Made by a program: the position numbers and the translations under genes. This document shows, in pieces, positions 1-6,213 of a DNA stretch of 24,646 nt; position 1 is the stretch's first letter; each line of letters opens with the position of its first letter. Source of the stretch: a virus; IMG/VR virus record IMGVR_UViG_3300033153_006796, positions 1 through 24,646 of that record, one strand, 5' to 3'. A model generated the notes under the pieces. It had not been told where the DNA came from. It saw nothing but the letters and a program-made list of their open reading frames with translations, and did not search any database.

Positions 1-280
1 TTGCACTGTTAAGTTCATCCAATTTACTCATAGCATCAGAAGTGTCGATTGTAAGTTTTACGTGGTTGTCTTTGGAGTGGGCCATTGGACTTGCTTCCTT
101 GGGCACTATGGGGCTGTTTAAGCTGTCTGGTTTGTTACTTGGGGCGCTGGGGCTTGGGTTGCATTTAGAACACACCTGGAGCAAGCCAGGGGCCTCAGGG
201 TAGTCGTATAGGTGCATGGCTGCGCCGCACTTGGGGCACGGTGGCCCACCATGCTTTGAATATAGGCTTCTACCCTTCAT
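1..280 (-). CDS. Partial small zinc-ribbon protein (C-terminus outside window)
   Basis: The frame stays open from an ATG at 280 to the window edge, giving 93 visible residues. The start overlaps the stop of the gene upstream in an ATGA arrangement, which suggests translational coupling. Residues 15-40 form a zinc ribbon of the CPKC...CSKC type (C15, C18, C37, C40). A Pro/Ser/Asn-rich linker follows, then a charged segment beginning MAHSKDN. An internal in-frame ATG at 85 could be a second start. The function is not recognised. Zinc ribbons of this kind usually bind nucleic acid or stabilise a small adaptor. It is the last visible gene of a leftward cluster with the three genes on its right. 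Confidence 0.7.
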   Translation of the reverse strand, partial: MKGRSLYSKHGGPPCPKCGAAMHLYDYPEAPGLLQVCSKCNPSPSAPSNKPDSLNSPIVPKEASPMAHSKDNHVKLTIDTSDAMSKLDELNSA

Positions 281-555
281 GACTGCACATGGTGGTCTGT
301 AACAATGGATTGGGCTACAGTATTGTCTAGCTGGCCTTCTTGCACCATCTTATCCATTCTATTGCAGAGGGCACAGGTGTAAAGTAGATCGTCATGACCG
401 ATCAGTTGATTGGACAATGTTGCCTTACGACCACATGCGTCACAGTATTTTGTGTAAAAGAGACTCTCTGGAAAAGTCTCCTTACAACATGGACACTCTA
501 ACAGCCCACCTTTCGGAACAAGATCCTCCCCACAGACCCAGCAGTAAAGGGTCAT
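277..555 (-). CDS. Small protein with two zinc-ribbon pairs
   Basis: This 92-residue protein has four Cys pairs: CWVC (5-8), CPCC (21-24), CDAC (38-41) and CALC (61-64). They can make two tandem treble-clef or zinc-ribbon knuckles. Its ATG overlaps the TGA of the upstream gene and its own TGA overlaps the next ATG, so it sits in a tight operon. No catalytic motif is visible. Known proteins of this size and shape in phages are mostly uncharacterised early proteins or modulators of host transcription, but the sequence does not decide that. The CDS call is secure because of the coupling and the Cys spacing; the role is unknown. Confidence 0.8.
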   Translation of the reverse strand: MTLYCWVCGEDLVPKGGLLECPCCKETFPESLFYTKYCDACGRKATLSNQLIGHDDLLYTCALCNRMDKMVQEGQLDNTVAQSIVTDHHVQS

Positions 556-1163
556 CTTTTAAACCAATCAGCAAACGATTTGGCACGACACTTGTGAATC
601 TCTTCTTCGTTCTTATTACACCAATAGATGGTTTCCTTGGCATGACTAGGGTGGTGACTAAGGCTTTTCTTGTCAACACCAATCACAAGACGCTTCTTAT
701 TACCGTTGACATAAAGGGCTCCAACGGTAATCTTTCCATAGGTAAAATCTGCTTTGGTTTTTTTGTTAGATTGAACGACTTGTTCTTTTACAACTTTCTT
801 AGCTTTAACCTTCTTGGCTTTTTCTTCATCTTGCTTTTTCTTGGCTACATCGTACTCTATTTTGTCATTTCTCTTACGAACTGCAATCAACTGGTCTCCT
901 ATCTGAGAAAGGACATCTAAAGAATCTTGTGGGGTTTGTCTTTGCTTTAGAAATTTGGCTCGCTGTTGTCCCTTCAACTGGTGATAATTACGTGGATGTT
1001 GTGTAACTTCCTCAGCAACTACATAGAACAATTTACGTTTACGTTCATCTTTCTCAATTGCCCTAAATGTTCTGAGGCAAGGGAGGCAAATACCGATACC
1101 GAAAAGGTAAGTGTCAAAGAACACTTCTCTTTTACCACAGTAGTCACATGTTTGCTGGGTCAT
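552..1163 (-). CDS. Zinc-ribbon protein with Lys-rich linker and C-terminal repeat domain
   Basis: The ATG at 1163 is chosen over an upstream in-frame codon (1250) because AGAGGAG lies just before it and the preceding gene stops at 1165. The 203-residue protein starts with a zinc finger (C6, C9, C26, C29). A charged region at about 95-137 follows, strongly Lys-rich from residue 107 and probably helical or disordered. Residues 142-203 form a small domain (YGKITVG...RLVIGV...IYW...IHKCRAKSFADWF). The neighbouring 94-residue protein (1165-1449) carries the same domain, with matching R.VIG, V/YW, IH.C and SFA.W positions. The function is unknown. The architecture suggests a nucleic-acid-binding adaptor. 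Confidence 0.82.
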   Translation of the reverse strand: MTQQTCDYCGKREVFFDTYLFGIGICLPCLRTFRAIEKDERKRKLFYVVAEEVTQHPRNYHQLKGQQRAKFLKQRQTPQDSLDVLSQIGDQLIAVRKRNDKIEYDVAKKKQDEEKAKKVKAKKVVKEQVVQSNKKTKADFTYGKITVGALYVNGNKKRLVIGVDKKSLSHHPSHAKETIYWCNKNEEEIHKCRAKSFADWFKR

Positions 1164-1164
1164 T

Positions 1165-1449
1165 TTACTTCTCCTCTTTGGATTGGTTGGCAACAGTGGA
1201 ACGTCTCTTTCTGAGGTGATTACGATACCACTGTGCAAAACTACTGGCAAGACAACGGTGTATCCTTAATGGATTTTTATACTTTCCCCTCCAGACAACA
1301 ATGTTATCTGACCCTAGGCATGGGTCACCTTCAGTTGCTAATCCAATGTGTGTGTAGATGGATCCATGAATCCCAATCACCGTTCTTGCCTTGGATTTTA
1401 CACCATAAGACTGCCCTATTCTGATTTGGGAGTACTTAAAAAGTGGCAT
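1165..1449 (-). CDS. Hypothetical protein, single-domain paralogue of its downstream neighbour
   Basis: This 94-residue protein is almost entirely the domain found at the C-terminus of the next gene (552-1163): residues 6-77 carry YSQIRIG...RTVIGI...VVW...RIHRCLASSFAQWYR. The C-terminal tail is basic (HLRKRR). The start at 1449 is preceded by AGGA at about 8 nt, a modest ribosome binding site. The gene ends 1 nt before the next start, so the two are probably co-translated. The duplicated domain is not one I recognise. It is the first gene of the leftward operon downstream of the palindromic control region at 1546-1629. Confidence 0.75.
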   Translation of the reverse strand: MPLFKYSQIRIGQSYGVKSKARTVIGIHGSIYTHIGLATEGDPCLGSDNIVVWRGKYKNPLRIHRCLASSFAQWYRNHLRKRRSTVANQSKEEK

Positions 1450-1474
1450 GTGACATCCTAAGTGTGTGTAATCA

Positions 1475-1515
1475 AAGCAATCTTTGATTGCTTGTCTTAA
1501 GTCGCGCAGCGACTT
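1475..1515. promoter_or_regulatory. Two adjacent short hairpins in the leader of the leftward operon
   Basis: The first hairpin has perfect 8-bp arms AAGCAATC (1475-1482) and GATTGCTT (1486-1493) with loop TTT. The second has 7-bp arms AAGTCGC (1499-1505) and GCGACTT (1509-1515) with loop GCA. On the plus strand the second is followed by a T-rich run, so it resembles an intrinsic terminator facing right, against the gene direction. In the leftward transcript both lie in the 5' leader of the gene at 1449. They could be a bidirectional terminator after the XRE gene or a leader structure. Confidence 0.45.
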
Positions 1516-1545
1516 TTGTTTGATTTTTGCACATCTTCGTTACCT

Positions 1546-1555
1546 ACTACGTAGT
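1546..1555. promoter_or_regulatory. Palindrome ACTACGTAGT, operator candidate (distal copy)
   Basis: A perfect 10-bp palindrome whose centre lies exactly 60 bp from the centre of the longer copy at 1603-1618. A leftward TATAGT (1565-1560) sits 4 nt upstream of it, similar to the arrangement at the other copy. Two related dyads before a leftward operon suggest a dimeric repressor, possibly the XRE protein encoded at 1661-2098. That pairing is inference. Confidence 0.35.
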
Positions 1556-1602
1556 TATCACTATATATTACTATTAGTTATAAGAACTATACAGTGTTCA
1601 CT

Positions 1603-1629
1603 ACTACTACGTAGTAGTTCAGTATTATA
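1603..1629 (-). promoter_or_regulatory. Probable leftward promoter -10 with 16-bp operator palindrome
   Basis: Reading leftward, a consensus TATAAT (1629-1624) is followed after 5 nt by the perfect 16-bp palindrome ACTACTACGTAGTAGT (1618-1603). The palindrome would cover the expected transcription start. No good -35 hexamer is visible 16-18 nt upstream, so an activator or a phage-specific factor may be needed. This is the best placed control site for the cluster at 1-1449. Confidence 0.4.
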
Positions 1630-1660
1630 TTCGCGCGTGGCCATGCCTAGGGTATAGGTA

Positions 1661-2098
1661 TTAACCCTCCTCGACTTCCTCGGTGGCAACAGTAGAAGGC
1701 ATTGGGATAAACAGGTCTTTCAATTCAATACCAAAGAAGTCAGCAATTTGCAGACAACGGTCAATGCGAGGTCCACCCTTGCTTTTAAAGAATCGATACC
1801 AGGAATAAGGCTGCATTCCAAGGTGACGATAAAGCTGGGCAGCAGTCTTGTCGTTAATATTCAGATAATGGTTGACACAAACCCTAACCTGAGTGCCAAC
1901 CTCAGAGTCGGGATTTTTGTGCTGGCTGTCACCACGGGGGTTGTCAAAGGTGGTTTTCCATTCCTCCATTTGGTCCTCAATGACTGGGCGCCGGGTCTTG
2001 CAGGAAGGGCATTCCCAAATGGGACGCATGTTTGTGGGGTCTGCCGTGGTGACGGTTGCAGTCATGTTCTTGTTAGCTTCACAGTTTGTGCAAATCAT
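1661..2098 (-). CDS. XRE/Cro-type transcriptional regulator with N-terminal zinc ribbon
   Basis: The protein has 145 residues. C3, C6, C30 and C33 (CTNC...CPSC) make an N-terminal zinc ribbon. Residues about 78-132 match a Cro/C1-type helix-turn-helix (KTAAQLYRHLGM...RIDRCLQIADFFGIELKDLF), including the typical 'ADFFGI...DLF' end. The tail is acidic. The ATG is preceded by AAGGAG, and a sigma70-like promoter is visible at 2132-2160. Proteins of this fold bind operator DNA as dimers. The palindromes just downstream at 1546-1618 are natural candidates for its operators, which is not shown by the sequence. The zinc ribbon fused to a Cro-like domain is less common than the bare domain. Confidence 0.85.
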   Translation of the reverse strand: MICTNCEANKNMTATVTTADPTNMRPIWECPSCKTRRPVIEDQMEEWKTTFDNPRGDSQHKNPDSEVGTQVRVCVNHYLNINDKTAAQLYRHLGMQPYSWYRFFKSKGGPRIDRCLQIADFFGIELKDLFIPMPSTVATEEVEEG

Positions 2099-2131
2099 CG
2101 TTAGCTCCTTGTTTGGGTTATGGGCTTAATA

Positions 2132-2160
2132 TTTATATCGGGTTTAAATGTTTATTACAA
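2132..2160 (-). promoter_or_regulatory. Sigma70-like promoter for the XRE regulator gene
   Basis: Reading leftward, TTGTAA (2160-2155) is separated by exactly 17 nt from TATAAA (2137-2132), 33 nt before the ATG at 2098. The -10 matches consensus at five of six positions and the -35 at four of six. The AT-rich context and the 95-nt gap after the previous gene support it. Confidence 0.5.
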
Positions 2161-2193
2161 ATTATTGCTAAAGGACTGTAATGCTTGGTCCTA

Positions 2194-2955
2194 TTATTCA
2201 ATGTCAACGGTACGAGCATACATAGCCTCGGCAAAGTCGTTGGCTTGCTTCATGTCTTCATCTGGCTCATCTTCGGGGTCGATCATTGCAAAGCGGGCAA
2301 TATCAACAGTGACAGTGTTCATTTGTTCTTGGACTTTCTCAAGGGGAATACTGAATTTCTCGAGGTCTGCCCTAATTTGCTTGGCTTGCTCTTTGGCCAT
2401 CTCGATAGCAGTACCAATCTTATTGGATTGTTCCTCGGGCAAGATCTCTTCAAAACCTTTCATCTTTTTGATGGTTTTGCGAATACCCTGGTAGTCTGCC
2501 TTTTTGATGGATTCCTTTAATAGTGCCAGATTCTCTCTGACTTGGTCCATTGCAACGTCGAGCATTGTTTGGTTCTCACCCTGAACCTCAAAAACGCCAA
2601 TTCTCAAACGAACAAATCCGAATTCAGCATCTTCACTAAACTTTGCCATCTCTTCGGAGGCAGCTTCCTCGATTGCACGTACTTGGTCTCTTAGATCGTA
2701 TGGAACGAAGACACCAATTTCAGTTTTGATCCCAAGGCGTTCAATTGCTTTCTTAGCGCGTCGTGCCATTGCACGAGCCGCTTTGAATTCATCCTTATCT
2801 GACACTGTTTTCTCAACAGGCCATTGAGAATGCTCACCGCCTTCTAGGTAGGGTTTGACTTCTACATCACCCCTTGTGTACTTCACCCAACCTTTGACTT
2901 GGGCTTTGGGTAGAACCAATAGACATGGTTTAATTTTTTGAACATCTAGAGACAT
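2194..2955 (-). CDS. Hypothetical helical protein partnered with the AAA+ ATPase
   Basis: A 253-residue protein, start supported by AAGGAG 7 nt upstream, following the ATPase gene with only a short gap. Residues about 55-115 and 127-220 are charged and predicted helical or coiled coil (for example KESIKKADYQGIRKTIKKMK). An acidic patch DPEDEPDEDM occurs near 226-235. The last residues, 246-251, are YARTVD, a hexapeptide repeated near the C-terminus of the neighbouring ATPase (529-534). The shared tail and the operon position suggest that both proteins are recognised by the same partner or that this is a substrate or adaptor of the ATPase. I do not recognise the family; DUF3150-like proteins next to phage ATPases are one possibility, not supported here by a clear motif. 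Confidence 0.82.
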   Translation of the reverse strand: MSLDVQKIKPCLLVLPKAQVKGWVKYTRGDVEVKPYLEGGEHSQWPVEKTVSDKDEFKAARAMARRAKKAIERLGIKTEIGVFVPYDLRDQVRAIEEAASEEMAKFSEDAEFGFVRLRIGVFEVQGENQTMLDVAMDQVRENLALLKESIKKADYQGIRKTIKKMKGFEEILPEEQSNKIGTAIEMAKEQAKQIRADLEKFSIPLEKVQEQMNTVTVDIARFAMIDPEDEPDEDMKQANDFAEAMYARTVDIE

Positions 2956-2966
2956 CTGGTTTCTCC

Positions 2967-4607
2967 TTAGTTTGCGCCGGAACTGTCGTTTGAAGTATCG
3001 CCCATATCAACTGTACGAGCGTAAGAACCGTCTGTCATATCTTCAAAGGATGCTGTCTCTGGACTGTTAGCTGGAACCGCAGCGTCTCTAGCCCAATTGC
3101 GAACCCTGGAAAGGGTTTGGCCTTCACCCCAACCAATGATGACAGGTTTAATGTCATTCTTGGCTTCTAGGATATCTTTTGTAGTAGCAATTCTTTCATC
3201 TTCATCGTAGGCAACTTGGCGGGCTTCAAGAATTGCCTGCTCCAATTCTGCACCAGTGAAGTTTGCTGTTTTAGCTGCAATCTCATCGGCGTCAATGTTT
3301 TTATCTTGCAGGTTATTTTTCTCAAGCAACACTTCGAGGATTGCTTTGCGGTCAACCTCGTTGGGAACATCGACCCAGAAAATTTTGTCGAACCTACCAG
3401 ACCTAAAGAATTCAGGTGGCATAAGGTCTGGTTCATTTGCGGTGGCTACGACGTAGATTGGCTTGTCGTTGTCGTTTAGCCATTTGAGGAAGCTACCAAA
3501 CACCCTCGCAGTCGTACCACCATCACTACGGCCAGAAGATTCAGTGCCAGCAAAAGCTTTCTCAATTTCATCGATCCACAAAATACAGGGGCTCAGGGCT
3601 TCTGCAACCTTAAGAGCAGACTCAATGCCCTTCTCTGACTGGCCAACCATTTCACCAAACACTCGGCCGACATTGAACCAAAGCAATGGGACTTCCCAAG
3701 CTGTAGCGATTGTCTTTGCTACTAGGGACTTGCCAGTGCCAGGAATACCAGCATTTAGAATACCCCGTGGCATTGGTGGAGCATTTGGGTCTGAACGATC
3801 TGCAAAGCGGAATGACTTCTTTCGTGTAAGTAGATACTTTTTAAGAGGCTCGAGCCCACCCACCCCATCAAGGCCACGGGGGTCTGGGTCAATCCATGTA
3901 ATTGCCGCACTCCCAGAGATTAGAGACTTCTTGGCTTGAATGAGCATTTTTGGATCAATCCTTTTAACCTCAGCCAAGGATTGTGCCATTGCTTGTTGAC
4001 ATTGTGCAGCCTCTAGCCCCTGAAGGGAGTCAACAACTGCACTGAAGTTTCCGTTTAACTCGATGTCATCTTTGACGGTTTCTGGGGCAGCACCGACCAT
4101 ACCATTTACGATGGTCTCAATTTCGTCACGCTCTGGTAGGGGTAAATCAACATTGATGAAGTTGGCTTGGGGGCAAGGCTCTGTGTCCAACACAATAATT
4201 TGGACCCAATTTTTCACGTTGCCTGCTCCCTGTGCTTTACGGGAGATGTCTTTTAGGTAACGCATGATCTCGGGAATTTTAATGTAAGGTGAAAAATCCT
4301 CACACACAATGACTGCTGGCCCATTGTCAAATTGGTCGTGAATGTCTTGAACAAGTTTCTTTGGGTTGCTTAAGTCTTTCCGAACAGAGCGCCAACCACG
4401 ACTTGAATTGTCCACGCTACCCTGGTCAATTGGGGTTAGACCAGTAGATACGCGCCAAAAATAAAGGTTATAGGGTTTTCCTTTCTCCTTTAGGGTGTTT
4501 GCCATTTGACGAATGAGAATCTCCCCACGGAACTCCTCATTGGTTGAGACCCAAAGAAGGCCACTGCGAGCCTTAATCAGGGTCCTTAGTTTCTTCTGAA
4601 ATTCCAT
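2967..4607 (-). CDS. Ycf46-like AAA+ ATPase
   Basis: A 546-residue AAA+ ATPase. The N-terminal 230 residues begin LRTLIKARSGLLWVST and resemble the N-domain of plastid/cyanobacterial Ycf46 proteins. The ATPase core has Walker A GIPGTGKS (287-294), a pore-loop-like segment near 313-325, Walker B ILWIDE (342-347), sensor-1 VATANEPD (387-394), Arg fingers in FFRSGRFD (400-407) and the lid motif TGAELEQA (451-458). All key residues are present, so it should be active, probably as a hexamer that remodels proteins. The C-terminal tail carries YARTVD (529-534) and then an acidic, Ser/Asn-rich end. The start overlaps the stop of the upstream gene by one base (TAATG). The role in the phage is not established. 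Confidence 0.92.
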   Translation of the reverse strand: MEFQKKLRTLIKARSGLLWVSTNEEFRGEILIRQMANTLKEKGKPYNLYFWRVSTGLTPIDQGSVDNSSRGWRSVRKDLSNPKKLVQDIHDQFDNGPAVIVCEDFSPYIKIPEIMRYLKDISRKAQGAGNVKNWVQIIVLDTEPCPQANFINVDLPLPERDEIETIVNGMVGAAPETVKDDIELNGNFSAVVDSLQGLEAAQCQQAMAQSLAEVKRIDPKMLIQAKKSLISGSAAITWIDPDPRGLDGVGGLEPLKKYLLTRKKSFRFADRSDPNAPPMPRGILNAGIPGTGKSLVAKTIATAWEVPLLWFNVGRVFGEMVGQSEKGIESALKVAEALSPCILWIDEIEKAFAGTESSGRSDGGTTARVFGSFLKWLNDNDKPIYVVATANEPDLMPPEFFRSGRFDKIFWVDVPNEVDRKAILEVLLEKNNLQDKNIDADEIAAKTANFTGAELEQAILEARQVAYDEDERIATTKDILEAKNDIKPVIIGWGEGQTLSRVRNWARDAAVPANSPETASFEDMTDGSYARTVDMGDTSNDSSGAN

Positions 4608-4894
4608 TAGTGGTCTCCATGTAGTTTGATGAAGTCTTTATCGCCCACACCAGCGCGGTCGCACGCTTCTTCAAATTCCATACTACTGCGCTCTTGCAAG
4701 CCTGCCATCACACAACCGTCAAGCATACCATCTGGCAGTTCTACACCAACGATTGAATAACTGCCATCGTAGTTGTCTACAATTTGGGCAATACCACAAC
4801 CGAGAGCTTCTTCAACGGCTTTCATTTGTTCTTCGCGCTCTTTTTCAAGACGCTCTAATTCCCTCTCTTCCTGATATACAAAATCACATGGCAT
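4607..4894 (-). CDS. Hypothetical protein, first gene of the AAA+ operon
   Basis: A 95-residue protein. Residues 8-30 are a strongly charged helix (EERELERLEKEREEQ), followed by a compact region with VDNYDGSYSIVGVELPDG and an acidic C-terminal half. GGAGG lies 6 nt before the ATG. Its TAA overlaps the ATG of the ATPase gene, which implies coupled translation and a functional link, perhaps as a small partner or regulator of the ATPase. I do not recognise the family. Confidence 0.75.
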   Translation of the reverse strand: MPCDFVYQEERELERLEKEREEQMKAVEEALGCGIAQIVDNYDGSYSIVGVELPDGMLDGCVMAGLQERSSMEFEEACDRAGVGDKDFIKLHGDH

Positions 4895-4925
4895 CTCAAA
4901 CCTCCATCTGGTTTACTTTGTTTGC

Positions 4926-4956
4926 ATATGTAATCGCTTTATTGCACATTACATAT
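4926..4956. repeat. 9-bp inverted repeat in the AAA+ operon promoter region
   Basis: ATATGTAAT (4926-4934) and ATTACATAT (4948-4956) are exact inverted arms separated by 13 nt. The right arm overlaps the candidate -10 of the leftward promoter, so a bound dimer could block it. Part of a 136-nt AT-rich gap between genes. Confidence 0.4.
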
Positions 4957-4976
4957 ATTTGTATCGCTACAAACAA
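4948..4976 (-). promoter_or_regulatory. Candidate leftward promoter of the AAA+ operon
   Basis: Reading leftward, TTGTTT (4976-4971) is followed after 17 nt by TGTAAT (4953-4948), which matches TATAAT at five of six positions. It lies 54 nt before the ATG at 4894. Spacing is ideal; the -35 is weak. Confidence 0.38.
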
Positions 4977-5030
4977 AAAAACAGCAAAAAATTTTTAGAG
5001 GATAAAAAAAGGAGAGGGTGGTAGTTTGGG

Positions 5031-5246
5031 TTATTTAATCCCCAAAGCTATCCTTGTATTCATTAACCCAGTGTCAACGAATTCAAGGTTAGACTTTACT
5101 GTGTCTTTTAAATTGCATAGTTTGCATGTGTTATCTCTTTCAATTTCTATTAGAGTTCCACATGTTCTACACACTCTATCCATGTGGAATTTCATTAGGG
5201 CGTTTTCTACTTCCTCTGGCAATTTTTCGATTTCTTCTTTTGACAT
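5031..5246 (-). CDS. Small zinc-ribbon protein
   Basis: This 71-residue protein has an acidic N-terminal helix and one zinc ribbon (CRTC at 26-29, CKLC at 41-44). GGAGG lies 7 nt before its ATG. It is the first leftward gene from the divergent region at 5247-5328. Its size and Cys spacing match the other zinc-ribbon proteins of the left arm. No specific function can be assigned. Confidence 0.75.
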   Translation of the reverse strand: MSKEEIEKLPEEVENALMKFHMDRVCRTCGTLIEIERDNTCKLCNLKDTVKSNLEFVDTGLMNTRIALGIK

Positions 5247-5262
5247 TTTTGCCTCCTATAAT

Positions 5263-5276
5263 TTTTATCGATAAAA
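5263..5276. promoter_or_regulatory. 14-bp palindrome in the divergent intergenic region
   Basis: TTTTATC/GATAAAA is a perfect palindrome midway between the leftward gene starting at 5246 and the rightward gene starting at 5329. It is well placed to act as an operator controlling both directions. No fully convincing -35/-10 pair was found in this short AT-rich interval. Confidence 0.4.
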
Positions 5277-5328
5277 GCAAATTTTTGTAAAGTTATGTGT
5301 GGGGGATACTAGTACTGGAGCTAATGAA

Positions 5329-5952
5329 ATGAGAAAAGAGTGGACGAAACAGGAGGAGTTCTTTTTAATCTCCAATGCCGCCAGAAAGCCAGTCTCATAT
5401 ATTTCAAAAAAGCTCGAACGGTCAATCTCTTCAATTACAAGCAAAGCAAGAAAGATGGGGGTCAATCTTTTCCAGGGAACATACACGATTCGTGGTGTTT
5501 GTAGAGAACTTGGTTGTGGTCGTTATATAGTCTGGAAGATTATAGATGAATTAAACATGAGAATAAAGCGTCGGGGTGTCACTGCAAAAAAAGATGGCTA
5601 TTGCATGATCAGTGACGAACAGTTGGAAAAGATATGTGATGGGTATGATTCTTACTTGGAATGTCGTGACAGGTGGGCACCCGAACTTGGAATAGACTCT
5701 TGTATTATTTGTGGTAGAGATGACAGAGAACATTCTGCAAAAGGGTTTTGTGCTAGATGTTATAGAAGACAGTCTAAAATAGGAAACAAGAAACTTGAAT
5801 GGTATATTAGAATTAGGGCAGCATTTAATCAGATGGTGGATGCGGTAGAATCAGGTTCGGATATTGAATCCTCAATTATGTATGACGAGGATGGGTTTGA
5901 GTTCAAAATAAGCCTTGGAGATTCTGAACTGACAAGGATACCAATAGATTAG
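5329..5952 (+). CDS. Putative DNA-binding regulator with two HTH-like segments and a zinc ribbon
   Basis: The ATG at 5329 is preferred over a GTG at 5299 because GGAG sits 8 nt before it. The 207-residue protein opens with a Myb/SANT-like segment (WTKQEEFFLISNA ... SISSITSKARKMGV, residues 5-45), as in phage and GcrA-like DNA-binding proteins. A second HTH-like stretch follows (RGVCRELGCGRYIVWKIIDE, about 56-75). C125, C128, C141 and C144 (CIIC...CARC) form a zinc ribbon flanked by basic residues. It is the first rightward gene, ahead of the terminase genes, so it may control late transcription or take part in DNA recognition for packaging. These roles are inference. Confidence 0.75.
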   Translation: MRKEWTKQEEFFLISNAARKPVSYISKKLERSISSITSKARKMGVNLFQGTYTIRGVCRELGCGRYIVWKIIDELNMRIKRRGVTAKKDGYCMISDEQLEKICDGYDSYLECRDRWAPELGIDSCIICGRDDREHSAKGFCARCYRRQSKIGNKKLEWYIRIRAAFNQMVDAVESGSDIESSIMYDEDGFEFKISLGDSELTRIPID

Positions 5953-6000
5953 CCTTGCCACCAGGTTGGTCCTCTGTTAAACTCTAATGAGAGGGAAGTT

Positions 6001-6213
6001 ATGATATTGAAGATTTCACCAGTTTCAAGCACAAGTATTAGGATCGACTTTAAAGAAAGTCTTCCGAAAGATTTTTTAGATTTGGATAATTATTGTTTCA
6101 CGAATGGTGTATTACCCCTTGCCGTGATGGTTGTTGGTGAAAAGTCAGTTGAAGTTATGACAACACAACAAGAGCCAGATAAAAAATATGGCATCTCGTA
6201 TAGGGCGGACTAA
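6001..6213 (+). CDS. Small hypothetical protein upstream of the terminase genes
   Basis: A 70-residue protein, rich in beta-forming residues (ISPVSSTSIRIDF, LPLAVMVVGEKSVEVM). GAGGGAAG lies directly before the ATG. Its TAA overlaps the next ATG (TAATG), linking it to the terminase operon. Not recognised. Many phages have a small virion or packaging accessory protein here. Confidence 0.7.
   Translation: MILKISPVSSTSIRIDFKESLPKDFLDLDNYCFTNGVLPLAVMVVGEKSVEVMTTQQEPDKKYGISYRAD

Noticed and set aside
417-920. Plus-strand ORF with hydrophobic, membrane-like product
   Set aside because: It is the antisense of the Lys-rich zinc-ribbon gene; Lys codons read backwards give Phe/Leu. It crosses the boundary of two coupled genes.
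1450-1660. Phage origin or attachment site in the palindrome-rich gap
   Set aside because: No iterons, no integrase gene and no tRNA-like sequence are visible; operators explain the palindromes better.
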